Assembly (NCBI GenBank): GCA_033764095.1
Contig: JANRJF010000018.1
Location: 1-48,025 of the forward strand
Origin: JBDTMT01 sp033764095
Lineage (GTDB): Bacteria > Desulfobacterota > Binatia > HRBIN30 > CADEER01
DNA: 48,025 nucleotides
Direction: 5' to 3'
The notes beneath the pieces were generated by a model. It was not told where the DNA came from. It saw nothing but the letters and a program-made list of their open reading frames with translations, and searched no databases. Shown here piece by piece: positions 25,637 to 34,398 of this stretch. Position numbers and translations under genes: made by a program. Within the stretch, counting starts at the first letter, position 1. Each line of letters opens with the position of its first letter.

Positions 25637-27160
25637 ATGGCGGGCGCCGACTCTCCCTCGCCGCCGCTCGCCCGCGACCGCGCGCACGCCGCCGCCGGCA
25701 TGCGCTCCGCCGCCACCGCGTCGAGCGTCTACTTCGGCGCGCATGCGTTGATGATCGGCGCCAGCCTGATCTCGATGCCGATCCTGACGCGGCTGCTCAG
25801 CAAGCCGGAGTACGGGCTGGTGAGCCTGCTGTTCTCGACCGTGACCATCCTGGCGGTGGTCGGCGGGATGGGATTCGGCGAGGCGACGGTGCGCTTCTAC
25901 GGCGAGCGCCGCCGCGACGGCACCGCGGCGGTGCGCGCGGTGTGCGACGCGATGGTCGGCGGCGCCATGGTGGTCGGCCTGCTCGCCGCCGCGGTGACCG
26001 GCCTGGTCGCGTTGTGGGGCCCGGCCGACATGCCGGCGAACTACGTGCGCTGCCTCGGCCTCGGCAGCGTGCTGGTGCTGATCCGCATCGTGTCGGGGGT
26101 CCTCTACCAGATCTACCGCGCGCAGGAGCGCGCCGTCGCCTACGCCGCGATCATGGTAGTGGCGCGCTACGCGACGATGGTCGGCGCGGTGGCGCTGCTG
26201 CTGCTGCGCGAGCGCACCGCCTTCGCGGTGCTGGCCGCCACCGTGCTCGTCGAGGCGGTGGCGGTGGTGGCGCGGTTCGTCGATCTGGCGGCGCGCGGCA
26301 CGCTGTCGCGGCCGCGCCTGCCGCGCGTGCTGCTCGGCAGCGCGGTCCGCTACGGCGCGCCGCTGGCGATCGCCGGCGCGGCGCAGTTGTTCCTCAGCTA
26401 CGGCGACCGCCTGGTGATCGAGCGGCTGCTCGGCCTCGACGCGGTCGCCACCTACAGCGTCGCGTACGACGTCGCCGACCGGCTCGGCGACACGCTGCTG
26501 TTCCCCGCGCAACTCGCGGTGGTGCCGATCATCTTCCGTCTGTGGGCCGAGCAGGGGCGCGCGGCGACGGCGCAGTTCGTGTCGCGCGTGCTCACCTACA
26601 TGATCGCGATCCTGATCCCGGTCGCGGCGCTGTACCTCGTCTTCAGCCGCGAGATCATCGTGCTGCTCGCCTCGGCCAAGTACGAGGAGTCCGCCCGCCT
26701 GACCCCCTACCTGCTGCCCGGCGTGCTGCTCGCCAGCCTCAACTTCATCGTCGTCGTCGGCCACACCATCCAGAAGAGCACCGGGCGACTGGCGGTGAAC
26801 GTCGCCGCGGTTGCGGCGCTCAACATGGCCCTGAACCTGCTCCTCGTTCCCCCCTGGGGACTGGTCGGTGCCGCCGTCGCGACCACCATCGCCTACGCCG
26901 CGCTGGTGGCGGTGAACTACTGGCAGTCGCGCACCGTGGTCGCGTTCCGCCTCGACGGGGCGGTGATCCGCACCTCGATGATCGCCGCGTTGGTGATGGT
27001 GGCACTGGTGTGCGGCATCGGGCCGGTGTCGTCGCAGTTCGTCGTCGACCTGTCGCTGCGCGCGAGTGCCGGGGGCCTCACCGCCGCGCTCGCCTTCGTG
27101 CTGCTCGACCAGCATGCGCGGCAGTGGACCTGGACGTGGCTGCAGCGGAAGAGCCGATGA
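25637..27160 (+). CDS. Oligosaccharide flippase (Wzx-type, MOP superfamily)
   Basis: 507 residues with about 12-14 hydrophobic segments. The start SSVYFGAHALMIGASLISMP then ILTRLLSKPEYGLVSLLFS is the conserved first helix pair of polysaccharide exporters (ILTRLL-x-x-x-E-Y-G). A charged SYGDRLVIERLLGLDAVATY loop and late GLVGAAVATTIAYAALVAV support it. It would flip undecaprenyl-linked repeat units to the periplasm. A GTG six bases upstream of the chosen ATG is an alternative. The stop overlaps the following glycosyltransferase start by four bases. Confidence 0.9.
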   Translation: MAGADSPSPPLARDRAHAAAGMRSAATASSVYFGAHALMIGASLISMPILTRLLSKPEYGLVSLLFSTVTILAVVGGMGFGEATVRFYGERRRDGTAAVRAVCDAMVGGAMVVGLLAAAVTGLVALWGPADMPANYVRCLGLGSVLVLIRIVSGVLYQIYRAQERAVAYAAIMVVARYATMVGAVALLLLRERTAFAVLAATVLVEAVAVVARFVDLAARGTLSRPRLPRVLLGSAVRYGAPLAIAGAAQLFLSYGDRLVIERLLGLDAVATYSVAYDVADRLGDTLLFPAQLAVVPIIFRLWAEQGRAATAQFVSRVLTYMIAILIPVAALYLVFSREIIVLLASAKYEESARLTPYLLPGVLLASLNFIVVVGHTIQKSTGRLAVNVAAVAALNMALNLLLVPPWGLVGAAVATTIAYAALVAVNYWQSRTVVAFRLDGAVIRTSMIAALVMVALVCGIGPVSSQFVVDLSLRASAGGLTAALAFVLLDQHARQWTWTWLQRKSR

Positions 27161-28467
27161 GCCTCGCCGGCAGCACGCCTGAGACGGAGGCGGCGCCGCC
27201 CGCGGGCGGGCGGGATGCGGTCCGCCGGCGCCGCGTGCTGGTGATCGTGCGCGACTACCCGCCCGCCAATACGCCCGCCGCGCAGCGGGCGCTCGGCTTC
27301 GCGCGCTACCTGCCGGAGTTCGGCTGGGAGGCCAGCGTGGTGACCCTGCGTGCGGCGGCGCGCGGCGGCGGCGACGCCGGTCCGCCGGCGCCGGCGGCGC
27401 GCGCGGTGTATCCGGCCTTCGGCTTCGACACCAAGGACGTCTTCTCGCTGCGCGGCCGCTACCCGCACCTGCTGGCGGTGCCCGACCGCAACGTCTCGTG
27501 GCTGCCCGACGGGGTGGTGCAGGCGCTGCGCGCCGTGCGGCGCGAGCGGGTCGACGTGCTGCTCTCCACCGGGCCGCCGCAGACCGCGCACTGCATCGCG
27601 CACCTGGTGCAGCGCCTCGCCGGGCTGCCGTGGGTGGCCGACGTGCGCGACCTGTGGGACGGGCCGCCGCCGCATGCGCGCCTGGCGCACGCGGTCGAGC
27701 ACCGGCTGGCGCGCCGGCTGTTGCGCGCCTGCGATCGGCTCACCGCGGTCACCGCCGGGATCGCCGACGGACTGCAGCGGGCGTACGCCGTCGAGCTGGC
27801 GCAGAAGACCGACGTCCTGCCGAACGGATTCGACGAGCAGGCGTTTGCCGGCGTCGAGCCGCGCGCGTCGAGCGGCGGGCGCTTCACCATCGCCCACATC
27901 GGCTGGGCGGCCAGCGGCTATCGCCACCCCGGCCCGGTCCTGCAGGGGTTGCGCGCCGGCCTCGATCGCGGCGATCTGCCGGCGGACACGGTGATGTCGT
28001 TCCTCGGCGCGCACGCCGGCATCGTGCAGTCGGTGAGCCGGGCGCTGCAGCTGCAGGACGTCGTCCAGCTGCGCGCGCGCGTGCCGTATGACGAGGCGCT
28101 GCGCGCGATGTGCAGCGCCTCGGTGCTGCTGCTGCTGCAGGGCGACGAGTTCCGCCACGCCGTGCCGGCCAAGGCCTACGAGTACCTGCGCAGCGGCCGC
28201 CCGATCGTCGCGTTGGTGACGCCGGACGGCGAGACGGCGCGGCTGCTGCGCCAGTTCGCCGGCGTCTTCCTCGCCTCGCCCGAGCGACCGGACGAGGCCG
28301 CTGCCGCTCTGCAGGCCGCCTACCGCGCCTGGCGCGACGGCGTCGGGTTCGAGCGCCCGGCGTCGCAACTCGCCCGCCTGACGCGGCGCGCCGGCGCCGG
28401 CGCGCTCGCCGCGATTCTCGATCGCGCCTACGCGCCGGCGGCCGGCGCTCGCCGGGGGCGCGGATGA
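27157..28467 (+). CDS. Glycosyltransferase, GT4-like
   Basis: 436 residues. A Rossmann strand RVLVIVRDYPPANTPAAQRA opens the N-terminal domain, followed by DVLLSTGPPQTAHCIAHLVQ and LPWVADVRDLWDG. The C-terminal domain begins near VLPNGFDEQAF and has FTIAHIGW and a sugar-nucleotide site ending in AVPAKAYEYLRSGRPIVALV. That K-x-x-E-Y-L-x-x-G-x-P motif is typical of GT-B enzymes of the WcaI/GT4 group. It adds a sugar to the growing repeat unit in the cytosol. It is coupled to the flippase (ATGA) and the next transferase (ATGA). Confidence 0.88.
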   Translation: MSLAGSTPETEAAPPAGGRDAVRRRRVLVIVRDYPPANTPAAQRALGFARYLPEFGWEASVVTLRAAARGGGDAGPPAPAARAVYPAFGFDTKDVFSLRGRYPHLLAVPDRNVSWLPDGVVQALRAVRRERVDVLLSTGPPQTAHCIAHLVQRLAGLPWVADVRDLWDGPPPHARLAHAVEHRLARRLLRACDRLTAVTAGIADGLQRAYAVELAQKTDVLPNGFDEQAFAGVEPRASSGGRFTIAHIGWAASGYRHPGPVLQGLRAGLDRGDLPADTVMSFLGAHAGIVQSVSRALQLQDVVQLRARVPYDEALRAMCSASVLLLLQGDEFRHAVPAKAYEYLRSGRPIVALVTPDGETARLLRQFAGVFLASPERPDEAAAALQAAYRAWRDGVGFERPASQLARLTRRAGAGALAAILDRAYAPAAGARRGRG

Positions 28468-29624
28468 CGCCGTCGCCGGCGCCGGCCGAGCCGGCGCGCA
28501 TCCTGCACGTGCTCGACTCGCTCGCCCTCGGCGGCACCGAGCTGGTCTCGGCGACGCTCATCGAGCGCACCGCCGGGTGCTTCGAGCACAGCCTCTGCTC
28601 GCTGTCCGGCGCCGGTCCGCCGGCGCCGCGCCTGGCCAGCGTGCGCGTGCCGACCACCTTTCTCGCCAAGCGCCGCGGGCACGACTGGAGCCTCGCGCTG
28701 CGCGTCGCGCGGCTGTGCCGCCGCCTCCGCCCGCACGTGGTGCACGCACGCAACTGGGGCACGATGGACGCCGTCATCGGCGCGCGGCTGGCGCGCGTGC
28801 CGGTGGTGATCCACAGCGAGCACGGCCGCGACCTGACCGACCTCGACGGGCAGCGCCGCGCCCGCCTGCGGGTGCGCCGGCTGCTGGCCCCGTGGATCGA
28901 CATGCACGTCACCGTGTCGGCCGATCTGCAGCGCTGGCTGCTGCAGTCCGTCGGCGTGCGGCCCGAGAAGGTGCGCGTGGTGCCGAACGGCGTCGACACG
29001 GCGCACTTCGCGCCGCGCCGCGACCGCGACCGCTGGCGCCGCCAGCAGGGCTACGCGCCGAGCGACCTGGTCTTCGGCGCGGTCGGACGCCTGACGCCGG
29101 TGAAGGACTACCCGACCCTGCTGGAGGCCTTTGGCCAGCTGCTGCCGCAGGCACCGCACGCCCAGCTGGTCGTCGTCGGCGACGGGCCGCAGCGCCCGGC
29201 GCTGGAGGCCGACCTGCGCCGCCGCGGTCTCGCCGGGCGCGTCCGCCTGGTCGGTTTCAGCGACGACGTGGTGTCGTGGCTGAGCGGCATGGACGTGTTC
29301 GTGCACCCGTCGTTGATGGAAGGCATGAGCAACTCGGTGCTGGAGGCGATGGCGGTCGGCCTGCCGGTGGTGACGACGGCGGTCGGCGGCACCCCCGAGA
29401 TCGTCGCGCACGGCGTCACCGGGCTGCTGGTTGCGCCCGCGTCGCCGGCGGCATTGCGCGAGGCGATGCACGCCTATGCCACTCAGCCGGCGATGCGCAC
29501 GGCGCACGCCGCCGCCGGACGCGAGCGGGTGGCGTCGCGCTATCCGCTGCGCAACACCATCGACGGGTACACCGCGGTCTATCGCGACGCGCTGGCGCGC
29601 CGCGGCGCCATCGCGCGCGGCTAG
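28464..29624 (+). CDS. Glycosyltransferase, TIGR03088-like (PEP-CTERM/XrtA associated)
   Basis: 386 residues. ILHVLDSLALGGTELVSATL is the GT4 N-terminal motif, then VVHARNWGTMDAVIGA and VVIHSEHGRDL, features of the XrtA-associated TIGR03088 group. The donor domain starts with VVPNGVDTAHF, has GRLTPVKDYPTLLEAF and HPSLMEGMSNSVLEAMAVG (the E-x7-E catalytic segment). It is a cytosolic retaining transferase of unknown sugar. The stop is followed by a 217-base spacer holding an inverted-repeat element that interrupts an otherwise coupled operon. Confidence 0.89.
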   Translation: MTPSPAPAEPARILHVLDSLALGGTELVSATLIERTAGCFEHSLCSLSGAGPPAPRLASVRVPTTFLAKRRGHDWSLALRVARLCRRLRPHVVHARNWGTMDAVIGARLARVPVVIHSEHGRDLTDLDGQRRARLRVRRLLAPWIDMHVTVSADLQRWLLQSVGVRPEKVRVVPNGVDTAHFAPRRDRDRWRRQQGYAPSDLVFGAVGRLTPVKDYPTLLEAFGQLLPQAPHAQLVVVGDGPQRPALEADLRRRGLAGRVRLVGFSDDVVSWLSGMDVFVHPSLMEGMSNSVLEAMAVGLPVVTTAVGGTPEIVAHGVTGLLVAPASPAALREAMHAYATQPAMRTAHAAAGRERVASRYPLRNTIDGYTAVYRDALARRGAIARG

Positions 29625-29627
29625 GGC

Positions 29628-29810
29628 GATGTGACAGAAGAATTCACCACAGAGGCACGGAGTGCGCGGAGGAGAACGGGGCCTGGCGAGATCAGGCGCG
29701 TGGTTCCCGAACCCTATGGCTGACAACGCAGAAGGGATGGCCCGCGTGCGGAACTGCGGCAGTCCTCTCTCGAGCTCTGTGGCTCCGTGGTGAGTTCGTT
29801 GTGTCACATC
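29628..29810. repeat. MITE-like element with terminal inverted repeats
   Basis: GATGTGACA at 29628-29636 is mirrored by TGTCACATC at 29802-29810. Inside each end a second matching stretch follows (TCACCACAGAGGCACGGAG on the left; its near-complement at about 29774-29795), so the arms match over about 40 bases with small gaps. The total is 183 bases. It interrupts the plus-strand biosynthetic operon between two coupled blocks and codes for nothing I can see. The CAC-x-GAG-x-CAC-x-GAG rhythm resembles the other hairpin elements. Confidence 0.65.
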
Positions 29811-29841
29811 AAGGCTAGTACGACGGCGGTGCGCTAGAGCA

Positions 29842-31731
29842 ATGTGCGGGTTCGCGGGCATCCTCGACCTCGGCGGCGGGCCGAGCGACGAGCGCGCGCG
29901 CGTGGTGCGCGCGATGACCGACACCCTGGTGCATCGCGGTCCCGACGACGCCGGCTACTTCGCCGACGCGCACGTCGCACTCGGCCATCGCAGGCTGAGC
30001 ATCATCGACGTCGCCACCGGCCAGCAGCCGCTCGCCAACGAGGACGGCACGGTCTGGGTGGTGCTCAACGGCGAGATCTACAACTACCGCGACCTGCGCG
30101 CGCGCCTGGTCGCCAAGGGCCACACCTTCACCACCCGCAGCGATACCGAGACCATCGTCCACGCCTACGAGGAATGGGGCGCGGAGTGCGTCGCGCAGCT
30201 GCGCGGCATGTTCGCCTTCGCGCTGTGGGACCAGCGGCGCCGCCAGCTGGTGCTGGCGCGCGACCGCGTCGGCAAGAAGCCGCTCTACTACGCCAGCCTT
30301 GGCGAGCGCCTGGTCTTCGCGTCGGAGCTGAAGGCGCTGCTGCGGGTGCCCGGGCTGCCGCGCGCGCTCGACCTGGAGGCGGTCAGCGACTTCGTCACGC
30401 TGCTCTACGTGCCGCGCGAGAAGACGATCTTCCGGCGCGTGCGCAAGCTGCTGCCCGGGCACACCCTGGTGGCCGGCGCGGCCGGCGTGCAGCTGCGCCG
30501 CTACTGGGACGTCCACTTCGCGCCCGAGCCGATCGGCGGCGCGCAGGCGGCGGCGCGGGTCGCCGAGCTGCTCGACGAGGCGGTGGCGATCCGGCTGGAG
30601 AGCGACGTGCCGCTCGGCGCGTTCCTCAGCGGCGGGCTGGATTCCTCCGCCGTCGTCGGGTTGATGGCGCGGCACCTCGCCGCGCCGGTCGCCACCGCGT
30701 CGATCGGGTTTACCGACGCGGCGTTCGACGAGCGCGCGCACGCGCAGTTGGCGGCGCGGCACTTCCGCACCGACCACCGCGACGCGGTGGTCACCCCGAG
30801 CGCGGCGCAGACGATCGCGGCGTTGAGTTGGTTCTACGACGAGCCGTTCGGCGATTCCTCCGCCGTCCCCACCTACCACGTCGCGCAGCTCGCCCGGCAG
30901 CGCGTCACCGTCGCGCTCTCCGGCGACGGCAGCGACGAGACCTTCGCCGGCTATCGCCGCTACTACTTCGACGGGCGCGAGAACCGCGTCCGCGACGTCG
31001 TGCCGGCGGCGCTGCGCCGGCCGCTCTTCGGTCTGCTCGGCGCGCTGTATCCCAAGGCCGACTACCTGCCGCGGCTGTTTCGCGGCAAGGCGTTCCTCGG
31101 CAACCTCGCGCGCACGCCGTGGGAGGCGTACCTGCACTCGGTCAGCGGCGTCAGCGAGGACGACAAGCAGCGGCTGCTGGCCGCCGACACGCGCCGCGCG
31201 CTGGGCGGCTATCGCACCGCGGAGCTGTTCCGCGCGCTGTACGACGCGGCGGACGGCGCCGACGCGCTGTCGCGCATCCAGTACATCGACTTCAAGACGT
31301 ATCTGCCCGACGACATCCTGACCAAGGTCGATCGCGCCAGCATGGCCAACTCGCTGGAGGTGCGCTGTCCGTTTCTCGACCACCACCTGATCGAGTACGC
31401 GGCGCGGCTGCCGCCCACCCTCAAGCTGCGCGGCCGGCAGTCCAAGCTGGTGCTGCGCCAGGCGGTCGCCGGGCTGGTGCCCGACGCGATCCTGGCGCGG
31501 CCCAAGATGGGCTTCGCCATGCCGGTCGGCCAGTGGCTGCGCACCGACCTGCGCGAGCTGCTGCACGCGCACGTGCTCGACGACCGCGCCGCGCACGGCC
31601 TGTTCGACGTCGAGACGATCCGCGCGTTCTGGCGCGAGCACGATGCCGGCTGGCGCGACCGCACCGCGGCGCTGTGGGGACTGCTGGTGTTCAACCTCTG
31701 GTACGACCGCTTCATGCGCGAGGCGCCGTGA
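29842..31731 (+). CDS. XrtA/PEP-CTERM system amidotransferase (asparagine synthetase family)
   Basis: 629 residues. The glutaminase domain is intact: Cys2 (MCGFAGI), HRGPDDAGYF (31-40), GHRRLSIID and NGEIYNY (76-82). The synthetase domain has SGGLDSS (263-269), SGDGSDETFAGYRRYY and RPKMGFAMPVGQWLR. This layout fits the exosortase-A-associated amidotransferase family. It most likely amidates a carboxyl group, such as a uronic acid of the polysaccharide, with glutamine nitrogen, through an adenylate. It begins 31 bases after a MITE-like element and shares its final bases with the next gene's GTG. Confidence 0.92.
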   Translation: MCGFAGILDLGGGPSDERARVVRAMTDTLVHRGPDDAGYFADAHVALGHRRLSIIDVATGQQPLANEDGTVWVVLNGEIYNYRDLRARLVAKGHTFTTRSDTETIVHAYEEWGAECVAQLRGMFAFALWDQRRRQLVLARDRVGKKPLYYASLGERLVFASELKALLRVPGLPRALDLEAVSDFVTLLYVPREKTIFRRVRKLLPGHTLVAGAAGVQLRRYWDVHFAPEPIGGAQAAARVAELLDEAVAIRLESDVPLGAFLSGGLDSSAVVGLMARHLAAPVATASIGFTDAAFDERAHAQLAARHFRTDHRDAVVTPSAAQTIAALSWFYDEPFGDSSAVPTYHVAQLARQRVTVALSGDGSDETFAGYRRYYFDGRENRVRDVVPAALRRPLFGLLGALYPKADYLPRLFRGKAFLGNLARTPWEAYLHSVSGVSEDDKQRLLAADTRRALGGYRTAELFRALYDAADGADALSRIQYIDFKTYLPDDILTKVDRASMANSLEVRCPFLDHHLIEYAARLPPTLKLRGRQSKLVLRQAVAGLVPDAILARPKMGFAMPVGQWLRTDLRELLHAHVLDDRAAHGLFDVETIRAFWREHDAGWRDRTAALWGLLVFNLWYDRFMREAP

Positions 31732-32954
31732 GCCAGCCGCCGCCCATCACCCGGGAGCCGGTCGCCGCCGCCGCGGGCAGCCCGCGCGTGCTGGTGTTCA
31801 CCACCCTGTTCCCGAACCCGCTCCAGCCGATGCGCGGCATCTTCGTCCGCCATCGCGTCGCGGCGATGGCGCGCCACTGTCCGACGCGGGTCGTGGCGCC
31901 GATCCTGCATCGCGGCTGGCGCTGGCCCGGCGACGCCGACCGCGAGCAGCAGGACGCGCTGCCGGTGTCGCACCCACGCTACACGACGGTGCCGCTGCTC
32001 GCCCGCGCCGCCGACGGCGCGCTGCTCTACCGGCAGGTCCTGCCGCACGTGCGGAGCCTGCACGCCGAGTTTCCGTTCACCGTCATCGACGCCCACTACG
32101 CCTTTCCGGACGGCGCCGCGGCGATCCGGCTCGGCGCCCACTTTCGCGTGCCGGTGGCGGTGACCGTGCGCGGCGGCGATCTCGAGCTGCTGACGCGCTC
32201 GCGCCTGCGGCGGCGCGCCATCGCCCACACGCTGCAACGCGCCGATCGCGTCTTCGCCGTCTCCGAGCATCTCGCGGCGTGCGCCATCGGGCTGGGCGCC
32301 GCGCCCGCCGCGGTGCGGGTGGTGCGCAACGGCGTCGACGCGCGCTTCACCTATGGCGAGCGCGACGCGGCGCGGCGCGCGCTGGCGCTCCCGGCCGCGG
32401 CGCCCCTGCTGGTCTGTGTCGCCAACCTGTTGGCCGACAAGGGCCAGCACGTGCTGGTCGAGGCGCTGGCACGCCTGGGGGGCGGCGACGGCGCTCCCCA
32501 GCTGGTGTTGATCGGAAGCGATCGGTCGCCGCGCCAGGCCTATCGGCGTCGGCTCGAGCGGCTGATCGCCACGCATGGCCTCGGCGCGCGCGTGCGGCTG
32601 CTCGGCGGGCTCGACCAGGCGCTGCTGCCGCAATGGTATCGCGCCGCCGATCTGCTGGTGCTGGCGACGTTTCGCGAGGGTGCCCCCAACGTCGTGCGCG
32701 AGGCGCTGGCGTGCGGCACGCCGGTGGTCGCGTCGCGCGTCGGCGGGGTGCCCGAGCTGATCCCCTCCGACGACCTCGGCATCCTGGTGGCGCCGGGCGA
32801 CAGCGCGGCGCTGGCGCGGAGCCTCGCCAGCGGGCTGCGGCGCGAGTGGGATCGGCCGGCCATCGCCGCACGCGTCGCGGGCCGCGACTGGCAGTCGGCT
32901 GGCGACGTGGTGGCGGCGGAGCTGGCGCGGCTTGTCGCCGCGCGCCGCGACTGA
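31728..32954 (+). CDS. Glycosyltransferase, GT4-like
   Basis: 408 residues from a GTG at 31728 that overlaps the amidotransferase stop (GTGA). VLVFTTLFPNPLQPMRGIFV is the opening of a GT4 group common in exopolysaccharide loci; FTVIDAHYAFPDG and VPVAVTVRGGDLELL follow. The donor domain has VVRNGVDARFTYG, LVCVANLLADKGQHVLVEAL and FREGAPNVVREALACGTPVV with the E-x7-E segment. It is cytosolic and adds one sugar of the repeat unit. It ends 19 bases before the O-glycosylation ligase start. Confidence 0.9.
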   Translation: MSQPPPITREPVAAAAGSPRVLVFTTLFPNPLQPMRGIFVRHRVAAMARHCPTRVVAPILHRGWRWPGDADREQQDALPVSHPRYTTVPLLARAADGALLYRQVLPHVRSLHAEFPFTVIDAHYAFPDGAAAIRLGAHFRVPVAVTVRGGDLELLTRSRLRRRAIAHTLQRADRVFAVSEHLAACAIGLGAAPAAVRVVRNGVDARFTYGERDAARRALALPAAAPLLVCVANLLADKGQHVLVEALARLGGGDGAPQLVLIGSDRSPRQAYRRRLERLIATHGLGARVRLLGGLDQALLPQWYRAADLLVLATFREGAPNVVREALACGTPVVASRVGGVPELIPSDDLGILVAPGDSAALARSLASGLRREWDRPAIAARVAGRDWQSAGDVVAAELARLVAARRD

Positions 32955-32973
32955 TCTGGGGTGGGCACGGCGC

Positions 32974-34398
32974 ATGGTCGAATCGATGCTGCACGCGACC
33001 GTCGCGTTCGCGCAGAGTGCCGGGCCGGCGCCCGGCGCGTCGATGCTGTCGGCGATCCTGTCGCTCGACGGGCTGCTCACCCTGCTGATCGTCGCGCTGC
33101 TGCCGCTGTGCGCGCTGCGCCCCTGGATCGGCGTGCTGGTGTTTGCCTGGATCGGCTACATGAACCCGCACCGGCTGCTCGACGGGTTCGCCTTTCACAT
33201 GCCGTACGCCAAGCTGGTGGCGGCGGCGACGCTGTGCGGCCTGCTGGTCACCCGCGAGCGCTACGCGCTGCCGCGCACGCGCGAGGTGTACCTGGTCGCG
33301 GCGCTCTGGGTGATCTTCGTCGCCTCGACCCTGCTGGTGGCGCTGCAGCCGGCGGTGGCGCGCGAGAAGCTCGCCGAGATCTCCAAGATCTTCCTGATGA
33401 CCGGCGTGACGCTGGTGCTCTTCCAGGATCGCTACAAGCTCACCGCGCTGGTGCTGGTCATCGCCCTGTCGGTCGGCCTGCTCGGCGCGGGTGGCGCGCT
33501 GTGGGGCCTGTCCACCGGTTTCGCCGAGCGCCTCTACGGGCCGCCGAGGTCCTTCCTCGGCGACAACAACGCCTTCGGCTACACGCTCACCATCGTCCTG
33601 CCGATCATCGCGCTGGCGCGTCGTCAGGCGGAGCGCCGCTGGCTGCGGCGCGTGCTGCTCGCCGTGTTCGCGCTGTCGATCGTCGCGGTGTTCGCCACCT
33701 GGTCGCGCGGCGCCCTGATCGGGCTCTGCCTGTCGCTGCCGCTGCTGCTGGCCTGGTCGTGGCGCCGCGACCCCGCGATCCTGCTGGCGACCGCCGCCGC
33801 CTGTCTGGCGATCTACGCCACACCCCGCCCGTGGGTCGAGCGCATGCAGACGATCACGCCGACCGCCTACCGCGACACCAGCTCGGGCTCCAAGCGCATG
33901 GCCTCCTGGTACGTCGCGCTGCGCCTGGGCCTCGATCATCCGATCCTCGGGGCCGGCTTCCGCCCCTTCGAGCCCGACGTCTACGAGCGCTACATGCCGG
34001 GCTACTGGGACAACCACGACGCCCACAACCACTACCTGCAGCTCTTCGCCGAGCACGGTGTCCCCGGCCTGCTGCTGTTCGTCGCGCTGCTCGGATCGCT
34101 CTTCCTCACCCTGTGGCGCACGCGGCGCGCGACGCGCGGCGATCCGCCACGCGAGTGGATCGGCGAGGCCGCGCAGCTGGTCGCGGTCAGCCTGGTCGCC
34201 TACGCGGTCGGCGGCATCTTCCTCAACATGCCGTACTTCGACCTCTTCTATCAGCTCGCCGCGGTGGGGCTGATCCTGCAGCAGGCGGCGCGGGCGCCGG
34301 GCCTGGAGATCGCCGCGCCGTGCGCGCCGCTGCTGTCGGTGCCGTGGGCGCGGCGGCGCCCCGCCGCCGCGCTCAGCCCGGCACGGGCGGGCGGATGA
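32974..34398 (+). CDS. O-antigen ligase/polymerase-like protein, exosortase A-associated O-glycosylation ligase
   Basis: 474 residues from the ATG at 32974; ATGs at 32986 and 33043 are alternatives. About ten hydrophobic segments form a Wzy/WaaL-like membrane protein. WIGVLVFAWIGYMNPHRL (51-68) is the signature of the exosortase-A-associated ligase family, and the large periplasmic loop contains SWYVALRLGLDHPILGAGFR and DAHNHYLQLFAEHGVPGLLL, the WaaL-type H-N-x-x-L pattern. It would join glycan to an acceptor or polymerise it in the periplasm. Its last 26 bases overlap the convergent decarboxylase gene. Confidence 0.9.
   Translation: MVESMLHATVAFAQSAGPAPGASMLSAILSLDGLLTLLIVALLPLCALRPWIGVLVFAWIGYMNPHRLLDGFAFHMPYAKLVAAATLCGLLVTRERYALPRTREVYLVAALWVIFVASTLLVALQPAVAREKLAEISKIFLMTGVTLVLFQDRYKLTALVLVIALSVGLLGAGGALWGLSTGFAERLYGPPRSFLGDNNAFGYTLTIVLPIIALARRQAERRWLRRVLLAVFALSIVAVFATWSRGALIGLCLSLPLLLAWSWRRDPAILLATAAACLAIYATPRPWVERMQTITPTAYRDTSSGSKRMASWYVALRLGLDHPILGAGFRPFEPDVYERYMPGYWDNHDAHNHYLQLFAEHGVPGLLLFVALLGSLFLTLWRTRRATRGDPPREWIGEAAQLVAVSLVAYAVGGIFLNMPYFDLFYQLAAVGLILQQAARAPGLEIAAPCAPLLSVPWARRRPAAALSPARAGG

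Noticed and set aside
32974..34398. Membrane protein as the missing exosortase
   Set aside because: Its GYMNPHRL signature and H-N-x-x-L periplasmic loop are those of the O-glycosylation ligase family, and no Cys/Arg/His exosortase triad is seen.
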